From the NCBI RefSeq assembly GCF_000499385.1, contig NW_013654804.1, forward strand, positions 4,485 through 14,484: a DNA stretch of 10,000 bases, given 5' to 3'. Below the pieces are notes generated by a model, which ran no database searches, was not told where the DNA came from, and worked only from the letters and a program-made list of their open reading frames with translations. Positions 1 through 7,678 of the stretch are shown in pieces. Position numbers and translations under genes: made by a program. The first letter of the stretch is position 1, and the number at the start of each line of letters is the position of its first letter. Origin of the DNA: Eimeria necatrix. Its lineage: Eukaryota > Apicomplexa > Conoidasida > Eucoccidiorida > Eimeriidae.

Positions 1-2
1 AA

Positions 3-147
3 GACTTCACTTTTGAAAGTCCGTCGGACTTTGAAAAGTTTTTGAGAATTCAAAAAGAAGAAATTAAATCCGAAAAAGCCGAAAAAGAAAACGCGCAAAC
101 TCTCCTGCGGCTGCTGCAGGCCAAACAGGCCTCCAAAGACACAGAGG

Positions 148-215
<68 letters not shown>

Positions 216-271
216 AGTGCTGCTGCTGCAATGCTATGCTGCTGCTGCTGCTGCAATGCAATGATGCTGCA

Positions 272-302
<31 letters not shown>

Positions 303-346
303 AGTGCTGCTGCTGCAATGCTGCTGCTGCTGCTGCAATGCTGCAG

Positions 347-403
<57 letters not shown>

Positions 404-1533
404 GAACTTGGAAGAGACTTGCACTGAATTAAAAGCCCAGTGGAATGTTTTGATTTAAAAGGAGAACAGAAGAAGTTTTTGTTTGAATGAAAAGCTTTGG
501 AAGCTGCTGCTGCTTTTGCTGCTCAGCTGCAGCAGCTGCGGGAGGAGTGCGGGCGGCTGAAGGAGGAGCTGCAGCAGCAGCAGCAGCAGTGCGCTGCCTG
601 CGCAGCAGCAGCAGCAAAGTTCGGCGCAGCAGCAGCAGCAGCAGCAGCAAAAGGGGACAGCAGCAGCAGACTCCAACAAGCCGAACTTATCAAAGAAAAA
701 CTCCAAACAGAAATCACCACAGAAAGAAAACTCAACGCCGCCTTGAGGGCCGACAAGACCGAGGCCCAAGTGAGTTTAGGGTTTAGGGTTTAGGGTTTAG
801 GGTTTAGGGTTTAGGGTTTAGGGTTTGGGGGACGGGGGAGAGAGTTGCGGCAGACGTTAGAGTCAGCAAGCAGCCTCTACGGTTTCGTTTTAGGGTTTAG
901 GGTTTGCAGTTGCGGCTGGCGTTAGCAGCGAGGAAACAGCAATTAGGGTTTAGGGTTTAGGGTTTAGGGTTTAGGGTTTGTTCTCGAGGGCAGCAAATGA
1001 AGCTGCAGCTCAGGTGTACAGACACCGCTGAAAATGAATTAAAATGATTTAAAATGATTTAAAATGGTTTGAAATGATCTAAAATAGTTTAGAATGATTT
1101 ACAATGATTTAAAATGGTTTAAAATGATTTAAAATGATTTAAAATGATTTAAAATGGTTTAAAATGGTTTAAAATGATTTAATTGATTGATAAAATGATT
1201 TAAAATGGTTTAAAATGATTTAAATGATTAAAAATGGTTTGAAGTTTTGCTGCTTCTCAGCTGGAGCTGAGTCGGCTGCGGTGCGCGCGGCTGCTGGCGG
1301 AGGCGCAGCAGCAAAAGGGCAAAGAAGTGCTGCAGCAAAAGGAAAAGGAGCTGCTGCTGCTGCTGCAGCAGCAGCAGCAAATGGCCACGGAGCGGGCCCA
1401 GCTTGTGGGGAAAGTGCAGCAGCAAAGAGATCTGCTGCAGCGCTGCAGAAGTTATATTTTGTTTTTGGAAAAGATTATTAAAGACCTCAAGCGCCACATA
1501 GTCGCCCAAGCTGTCCATACACCCCAGCTCCCT

Positions 1534-1579
<46 letters not shown>

Positions 1580-1689
1580 AGGAGACGCGGCTCCCGCCCG
1601 CCCGCAGGCAGCACGCGAAGAAAACGCAGCAGCAGCGCAGCAGCAGCAAAACGGACAAAGCCAAGAGGGGCCCTCGATGGGGTGCAGAC

Positions 1690-1721
<32 letters not shown>

Positions 1722-1723
1722 TG

Positions 1724-1759
<36 letters not shown>

Positions 1760-1843
1760 ACTGCAAGCCCCTGGCAGCTGTTGGCTACCGACTCACCCCT
1801 CTGCCCTTCAGCCCGTACGAAAGCAGATGCAGCAGCAGCAGGC

Positions 1844-1910
<67 letters not shown>

Positions 1911-2028
1911 CTGCTGGGAGGAGGAGGACAAAGGGTCTATAGAGCACCTGAAGCAGCTGATGCAGAAGGCAGCAGCAGAAATTCGGGCAACAACAGCAGC
2001 AGCAGAGAGACACAAAAAGCTGAAGCAA

Positions 2029-2062
<34 letters not shown>

Positions 2063-2203
2063 AAAGAGACAACAAAGCCAACTCTCCAAACCCTAGGGGG
2101 CCCCCCTTGCTGCTGCTGGACACTTCGCTGCCAGGGGCCCCCAGGGGCCCCCCGAGGGGCCCCCAGGGGGCCCCCTCGGGGGACCAGCCCCTTGGCCGCG
2201 CTG

Positions 2204-2238
<35 letters not shown>

Positions 2239-2387
2239 GGCGGCGGGCTGGGGCCTGAGGGTTTAGGGTTTGAGGGTTTGACGTTTGGAGTGGAAAGGGC
2301 TTTTGAATCTTTGCTGGAAGAAGAAGAAGAAATGCGAAGAGAAGAGAGGGGCAGCAGCAGCTGCTTCAGCAGCAGCAGCAGCAGCAG

Positions 2388-2418
<31 letters not shown>

Positions 2419-2517
2419 GACAAACTCGCTAGAGATATATCCATTCGGTTTCCTGCTGCTTTCAAGCGGCTGCAGAAGCACATTTATAAAGACAGAGGAG
2501 CCCCCCGCCTCAATTAA
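3..2517 (+). CDS. Coiled-coil, homopolymer-rich protein of unknown function (5' partial; exons 3-146, 527-769, 1261-2517)
   Basis: Three exons join at phase 0 into about 547 residues ending at TAA 2515-2517; the start codon lies upstream of the window. Exon 1 reads from DFTFESPSDFEKFL to QAKQASKDTE, exon 2 from LQQLREECGRLKEEL to LRADKTEAQ, exon 3 from LELSRLRCARLLAEAQ onward. Residues about 10 to 212 are rich in Leu, Glu, Lys and Gln with heptad-like spacing, so a long coiled coil is likely. Then come poly-Ala, poly-Ser (about 322-345), a second charged helix (EEEDKGSIEHLKQLMQK), a Pro/Gly segment (about 407-440), an acidic ESLLEEEEEMRREE block and a basic tail with FKRLQKHIYKDR. Acceptors are good (tgctgctcag at 526, tgcttctcag at 1260). 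Donor GTGAGT at 770 is strong; donor GTCTGC at 147 is weak. Without intron 1 the frame would run through poly-Cys to a stop at 456-458, which is less likely. The coiled coil suggests a structural or scaffold role; I do not recognise the family. Confidence 0.68.
148..401 (+). repeat. Interrupted (CTG)n tract filling intron 1 of the coiled-coil gene
   Basis: From just inside the proposed donor to about 401 the sequence is CTG triplets broken by CAATG, CAGTG and CTAGTG variants. In one frame it would code poly-Cys, in the others poly-Leu or poly-Ala, none of which continues the coiled coil. I read it as intronic (147-526). The rest of the intron to 526 is AT-rich and ends in a pyrimidine-leaning CTG/CTTTTGCTGCTCAG acceptor. 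Confidence 0.75.
774..980 (+). repeat. Interstitial telomere-type TTTAGGG repeats in intron 2
   Basis: Three blocks of TTTAGGG are seen: about 774-826, 887-906 and 943-980, separated by unique GC-richer sequence. They lie in the intron 770-1260, whose donor GTGAGTTTAGGG leads straight into the first block. The unit matches the telomere heptamer type of coccidians, but the blocks are internal, so these are interstitial repeats and not a chromosome end. Confidence 0.9.
1031..1240 (+). repeat. 10-bp tandem repeat, AAAATGRTTT, in intron 2
   Basis: Fifteen units stay exactly in 10-bp register from 1031 to 1180 (consensus AAAATGATTT or AAAATGGTTT, with a few substitutions), followed by an interruption (AATTGATTGAT) and several shifted copies to about 1240. 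The repeat ends about 20 bases before the exon 3 acceptor at 1260. Confidence 0.9.
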
Positions 2518-2620
2518 GTTAATTGCAAAACAAATAAATAAAACAAATAAATAAAACAAATAATAAAACAAAAAATAAAACAAATAAAACAAATAATAAA
2601 ACAAATAAAACAAATAAATG
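2518..2620 (+). terminator. AATAAA-rich repeat after the coiled-coil gene (possible polyadenylation region)
   Basis: Directly after the stop codon the sequence turns into AAACAAATAA-type repeats. The hexamer AATAAA, the usual eukaryotic polyadenylation signal, recurs, first at 2533-2538. The position fits a 3' UTR. Whether apicomplexan cleavage depends on this hexamer is uncertain, so its function is inferred. Confidence 0.45.
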
Positions 2621-2659
2621 AATTAATTGAATTTGCACCGTCGCCGCCGCTCGGAAGCT

Positions 2660-2677
2660 GGGGTGTACGTACACCCC
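2660..2677. repeat. 18-bp perfect palindrome GGGGTGTACGTACACCCC
   Basis: This is a perfect inverted repeat with no spacer, inside a short GC-richer island of the intergenic spacer. Its 16-base portion GGTGTACGTACACCCC recurs exactly at 8545-8560. Confidence 0.9.
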
Positions 2678-2680
2678 GCT

Positions 2681-2681
<1 letters not shown>

Positions 2682-2748
<67 letters not shown>
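2682..2748. repeat. (CAG)n/(CTG)n inverted repeat, 62-bp perfect palindrome
   Basis: About a dozen CAG triplets run directly into about ten CTG triplets, with the centre between 2717 and 2718 and perfect pairing over 2687-2748. Either strand could fold into a long GC-rich hairpin. It begins about five bases after the GTGTAC palindrome. Confidence 0.92.
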
Positions 2749-2875
2749 AAGTAGGAGCGGAATGAGAGAATTGGAAAGCATTAGTGAACAAAAATTAGAA
2801 AAGATCTGCGAAATAAAATAGTTGGAGAAAAAGCAATTTTAAAAAGTGTATTACTCGCCAGTGGGCTCCAGGCGA

Positions 2876-2926
2876 GGGTTTAGGGTTTAGGGTTTAGGGT
2901 TTAGGGTTTAGGGTTTAGGGTTTGGG
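2876..2926 (+). repeat. Intergenic TTTAGGG block
   Basis: About seven tandem TTTAGGG units lie in the spacer between the two convergent genes. The G-rich strand is the + strand, as in the upstream coiled-coil gene. The stretch before it (2750-2875) is unique AT-rich sequence in which I see no gene. Confidence 0.9.
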
Positions 2927-3330
2927 AAATAGAGCAACGTCGGCAGATTCCAATAAAAGATAAAAAGAAAATTTGAAATTGTTTTTGAAATAAAAAATGC
3001 AAAGTTGAACTTTTTTGAATTTGAATTTGAAGATTGAATTCACTTTTGAATTTAAATTCAAATTTCCGAAAATGTTTTAATTCAAAGTCCCAATTAAATG
3101 AATTAAATGAATAGTTAAATGAAATAAATAATTAAATGAATTAAATGAATTAAATGAAGAATTAAATGAAATAAATGGATTAATTAAATGAATTAAATGA
3201 ATTAAATGAATGAATTAAATAAATGAATTAAATGAATTAAATAAATTAAATAGATATTTGATTTTAATTTCGTAATTGAAGAACTGTGGGAGTTGAAGTT
3301 GTTGATTATTTATTTGAAGTTAAAATAATT
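2927..3330. repeat. AT-rich spacer with ATTAAATGA-type tandem repeats
   Basis: From 2927 to about 3090 the sequence is AT-rich with TTTGAATTT-like motifs. From about 3090 to 3255 it is a degenerate ATTAAATGA/ATTAAATGAATT repeat. No gene, RNA or splice-bounded exon was recognised. Confidence 0.7.
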
Positions 3331-3359
3331 CAACTTTGCATTAAAATGAAAACTTCAAA

Positions 3360-3610
3360 TGTTTGAACAAAAGTGAAAAAAGGAAAACAAAAAAGAAAAA
3401 GAGAAAAGACAAATCCAAGAAAACCAAAAAAGAAAAAAGAAATAAAAAAGAAATAAAAAGGAAGTAGAAGAGAGGCAAAAAGAAACAAAAAGAAATTAAA
3501 ATGAAACAAAAATAAGACAAAAATAAAACAAAAATAAAACAAAAATAAAACAAAAATAAAACAAAAATAAAACAAAAATAAAGCAAAAACGAAACAAAAA
3601 GACAAAAAGA
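3360..3610. repeat. Purine-rich AAAAAGAAA and AAAATAAAACA repeats
   Basis: Positions 3360-3490 are an almost pure A/G strand with scattered T and C. Positions about 3505-3590 are a tandem [15 protein letters not shown] repeat. Open frames on the - strand here are Phe-rich translations of the repeat and not genes. Confidence 0.75.
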
Positions 3611-4330
3611 AAGAAGTTGAGAATACTTCAATTTGCATTTAATTCAAATAATCCATCGAAGGCTTTAATTGCATTTATTTCAATTCAGAAATAACTTTAA
3701 AATGTTTCAATTATTAAATTATTTCAAATGTTTTAATTCGAAACTTTTCAAATTTAATTTTTTAAAAAAAGTTTAAATTAAAATTAAATGAAAGTTATTC
3801 GAACTGCAACTCAAGTTAAATTTGAAATCAAATTTGAAATCAAATTTGAAATTAAATTAAAATTAATTTGAAATTAAATTAAAATTAGATTAAAATTAAA
3901 ATAAAATTAATTCAAACATTTAAAAGTTTGTTCCACTTGAATGAAATTGGATTAAAGTGGAAATAAAAAAGAAATAAATTAAAACAAAAAAGAAATAAAA
4001 TAGAAATAAATTGAAATAAATATAATTAAATTGCATTAAAAGGGAAATAAAAAAGAAATAAATTGAAATAATTGAAAATTAATTGAAGTAAGTAGAAATA
4101 AATGGAAATAAATTCAAATAAAACAGAGATAAATAGATATAAATGGAAATAAATTGAAATAAAAAGAAATAAATAGAAATAAAAAGAAATAAAAGAAATA
4201 AAAAGAAATAAAAGAAATAAAAAGAAATAAAAGAAATAAAAGAAATAAATTGAAACAAAACAGAATTCCAACAAAAGATTCGGCGAAAAGACGCATTTGA
4301 AAAAAAAAGAGTCGGGCTGAAAAGCTGCCG
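3611..4330. repeat. AT-rich spacer with AAATTAAAATTA and AAATAGAAATAA repeats
   Basis: Positions 3611-3830 hold AT-rich sequence without a recognisable feature. Positions 3830-3905 are AAATTAAAATTA-like, and about 3955-4258 are tandem AAATAGAAAT/AAAAGAAATA units. Positions 4259-4330 are unique. I see no gene. Confidence 0.7.
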
Positions 4331-4334
4331 TTTG

Positions 4335-4753
4335 GAGAGTCAGCTGCTGCTGCAGCAACTGCAGCAGCAGCAACTGCTGCAGCAGCAACTGCAGCTGCTG
4401 CAGCAGCAACTGCTGCAGCAGCAACTGCAGCTGCTGCAACTGCAGCTGCTGCAGCAGCAACTGCTGCAGCAGCAAGTGCAGCAGCAGCAAGTGCAGCAGC
4501 AGCAACTGCAGCTGCTGCAGCAGCAACTGCAGCAGCAGCAACTGCAGCTGCTGCAGCAGCAAGTGCAGCAGCAGCAACTGCAGCTGCTGCAGCAGCAACT
4601 GCAGCAGCAGCAACTGCAGCTGCTGCAGCAGCAACTGCAGCAGCAGCAACTGCAGCTGCTGCAGCAGCAACTGCTGCAGCAGCAACTGCAGCAGCAGCAA
4701 CTGCAGCAGCAGCAGCAACTGCTGCTGCAGCAACTGCTGCAGCAGCAGCAAAA
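4335..4753. repeat. CTGCAG minisatellite built of 15- and 21-bp units
   Basis: The block is made of 15-mers (CTGCAGCAGCAGCAA, CTGCTGCAGCAGCAA or the GTG variant) and 21-mers (CTGCAGCTGCTGCAGCAGCAA written as one unit with a CAGCTGCTG insert). In the middle they alternate as a 36-bp higher-order unit. All units are multiples of three and contain no stop in any frame. One + frame would give LQQQQ and LQLLQQQ units, but it has no ATG and no clear splice sites, so I annotate it as a repeat. Confidence 0.85.
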
Positions 4754-4796
4754 GGGCTTTGAAGTTGCCTTTCCTTGTTCAATTCTGCATTTATTT

Positions 4797-4972
4797 CAAA
4801 TTAATTTAAATTAATTCAAACTAATTCAAAATAAATTAATTCAAATTAATTTAAATTAATTCAAATTAATTCAAACCAATCCAAATCAATTCAAACCAAC
4901 TCAACTAACCAACCAAATTCAATTAAACCAATTAAATCAAATTAAACTAATTCAATTTAATTGATTTAACCA
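4797..4972. repeat. TTAATTCAAA-type degenerate repeat
   Basis: AATTCAAATTAATT-like units degrade gradually into AACCAATTAAAT motifs before the TTTA run. No gene is visible. Confidence 0.7.
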
Positions 4973-4973
4973 C

Positions 4974-5044
<71 letters not shown>

Positions 5045-5047
5045 TTT
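4974..5047 (-). terminator. (TTTA)n run abutting the VPS45 stop; AATAAA array on the sense strand
   Basis: About 18 TTTA tetramers end two bases before the VPS45 stop codon. Read on the - strand this is (TAAA)n, so AATAAA recurs every four bases starting at about 5046, just after the stop. It is a clear microsatellite and may also serve as the polyadenylation region; the latter is inferred. Confidence 0.6.
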
Positions 5048-5048
5048 T

Positions 5049-6114
5049 TTAATTATTTGAAAGCTGCGCCACGTCGGCCAAAAACTGCTTCGCGTTTACG
5101 ACGCTGCTGCCCCCCAGGAGTACAGACACCCCAGCGCCGCTCAGCTGCTGCAGCTCCCGCTCTTCCTGGTAAGTCGCGCCCCCAATTACAAACACCAAAA
5201 TCTGCAACAAGTTGCAATTTAAAGCAATTTAAAGCAATTTAAACAAATAAAATAATTAAAATAATTAAAAATAATTAAAAATACTTAAAAATAATCAAAA
5301 AAGCAATTAAAAAGCTTTTGAAATAATTGAAAAGCAATTAAAAGCAGTTAAAAGCAATTAAAAGCAATTAAAAAGCAATTAAAAACGATTAAAAGCAATT
5401 AAAGCAATTAAAACAATTTAAATAATTAAAATAATTAAAAAACAATTAAAAATAATTAAAATGCAATTAAAAGCAATTTAAAAGCTGTTAAAATAATTGA
5501 AAAGCAATTAAAAGCAATTAAAAGCAATTAAAAACAGTTTAAAGCAATTAAAAGCAATTAAAAGCAATTAAGAATATATAAAAAGCAATTAAAACAATTA
5601 AAAACATTTAAAAAACAATTAAAAATAATTAAAATGCAATTAAAAGCTATTAAAAACAATTTAAAAAGAATTAAAAACAATTAAAGACAATTCAAAAACA
5701 ATTAAAAACAATTTAGCAGCTGCAGCTAACTGACACGCTACGTGCTGACCCCTAAACCCTAAACCCTAAACCCTAAACCCCAAACCCTAAACCCTAAACC
5801 CTGAACCCTAATCCCTAAACACTAAACACTAAACCCTAAACCCCAAAGCCTAAACCCTAAACCCTAAACCCCAAACCCTAAACCCTAAACCCTAAACCCT
5901 AGCACTTGCCGTCTGCGGCCCTTCTCTGGGGGCTGCTGCTGCTGTGGGGTTTTTGTTGGGGCCCAAAACAGCATAAGTGCTTTCTTTGAGTTTTCCTGAA
6001 AAGAATTCAAAAAGAGAAAATGGAATTTAATTAATTTTAATTAATTCAAACTCTGCTGCTGCTGCTCCTGCTGCTGCTCAAATTCTGCTGCTGCTGCTGC
6101 TGCTGCTGCTCAAA

Positions 6115-6145
<31 letters not shown>

Positions 6146-6204
6146 CAAATTCTGCTGCTGCTGCTGCTGCTGCTCAAATTCTGCTGCTGCTGCTGCTGCT
6201 TAAG

Positions 6205-6239
<35 letters not shown>

Positions 6240-6733
6240 AAATTCTGCTGCTGCTGCTGCTGCTGCTGACTTGCCTTTGATGAGGGACTCGACCACAGAA
6301 CTCAAAAGGCTTTTGTGCTGTGTATAGACATTGGCCACTCCCTGCAGCAAAAGTGGAAAGCGAAAATAAATAAATTTAATTCCATTTGATGCAAATAAAT
6401 AATTTAAAATGGCAAACAAATTAATTAATAATAATTAATAATAAACACCAAATGAAATAAATCAAAAAACAAAAAAAACCACAAAAAAGCTGCCAATACA
6501 CCTCAGGACAGCAGCAGCAGCAGCAGCTGCTGCTGCTGCTGCTGCTAAAGCCACAGCAGCAGCAGCAGCAGCTGCTGCTGCTGCTGCTGCTAAAGCCACA
6601 GCAGCAGCAGCGCAGCAGCAAAGTATACTTCTGCAGCAACCAAAGACAACTAAATAAACGCCAAGCAACTGACAAGCACTTAAACAAACAACAAAACAAA
6701 ATAAATAAAATAAATAAATAAATAAATAAATAA

Positions 6734-6764
<31 letters not shown>

Positions 6765-6953
6765 CACCTGAAGTCCCTTGGCGAGATTCTTGGCAACTTG
6801 CAGCAGCGACTTGTCTCTGAAGAGGTCTTCAGATCTGCTGCTTCTGCTGGAGTACTGCAGCAGCAGCAGCAGCAGCAGCAGCGAGTCCGCGGGGAGGCCA
6901 GCAGCAGCTAATTCTTCCCGCAATGCTGCTGTGCTCTCGCTGCCTTCGTACCT

Positions 6954-6998
<45 letters not shown>

Positions 6999-7267
6999 AA
7001 AGAAGCCTTTCAGAAGAGGGGATTGAAGCAGCAGCAGCACCTAAGCAGCAGCAAAAAAGCAAGGGCAGAAGCTGCAGCTGCAAAGCAGCAGCAGCAAGTG
7101 CTGCAGCAGCAGCAAAACCGCAGCAGCAGCAAACCAGCAGCAAATAATGCAGCAGCAGCCAGCACAGTAGGAGCTGCAGCAGCAGCAAACACAGTAGCAG
7201 CTCCAGCAGCAGCAGCAGGCACAGAAGCAGCTATAGCAGCAGCAGCGGCAAGCACAGTAGCAGCTAT

Positions 7268-7338
<71 letters not shown>

Positions 7339-7575
7339 GAGCGCGGGCCCTGCCTGATGCAGTAGAGGAGGGCGAGTCTGAGTTTGTCCAAGTTGGTGTT
7401 TTGTTTGTTTTGGATTTGGCTGCAGACGGCGGCGAAGTGCTGCTGCTGCTGCTTGCTGCTGCTGCTGCTGCTGCAGGCCAGGCTTTGCTCCAACTCCGAC
7501 AGCACCAGCAAATTCCTCTCCCGCACAATTCGAGACAACTCGCTTATCACCCCCACGTGCTTAAACACAGAACCT

Positions 7576-7612
<37 letters not shown>

Positions 7613-7641
7613 GGGAGCAGCAGCAGCAGCAGTCGCAGGAG

Positions 7642-7678
<37 letters not shown>

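Noticed and set aside
42..458. Open frame running through poly-Cys to a stop at 456-458
   Set aside because: It is the unspliced continuation of exon 1; it starts at TTG, and exon 2 resumes the coiled coil in another frame after a good acceptor.
1501..1530. A splice acceptor at GTCCATACACCCCAG inside exon 3
   Set aside because: The only near donor would give a 27-base intron, and the frame is open and coherent without it.
1228..2483. Long - strand frames opposite the coiled-coil gene
   Set aside because: They are reverse-strand translations of CAG repeats (poly-Cys, poly-Leu, poly-Ala) and have no unique domain; the + frame carries all the non-repeat sequence with sensible residues.
2627..2821. 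Small + frame with GVYVHP and poly-Ala
   Set aside because: It begins at TTG, is mostly the CAG/CTG palindrome and has no family features.
3330..3638. Phe-rich - strand frames that look like membrane segments
   Set aside because: They are translations of an A-rich microsatellite, and overlapping frames give the same composition.
4026..4814. Leu/Gln and Ala/Val frames over the CTGCAG minisatellite
   Set aside because: No frame of this repeat contains a stop, so length is not evidence; no ATG in the + frame and no clear splice sites.
5750..5902. A chromosome end
   Set aside because: The telomere-type repeats are degenerate, internal to the VPS45 gene, and coding sequence continues on both sides.
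6046..6268. CRISPR-like array (regular CTCAAATT spacing)
   Set aside because: The parts between are CTG runs of varying length and not unique spacers; this is a eukaryotic intron minisatellite.
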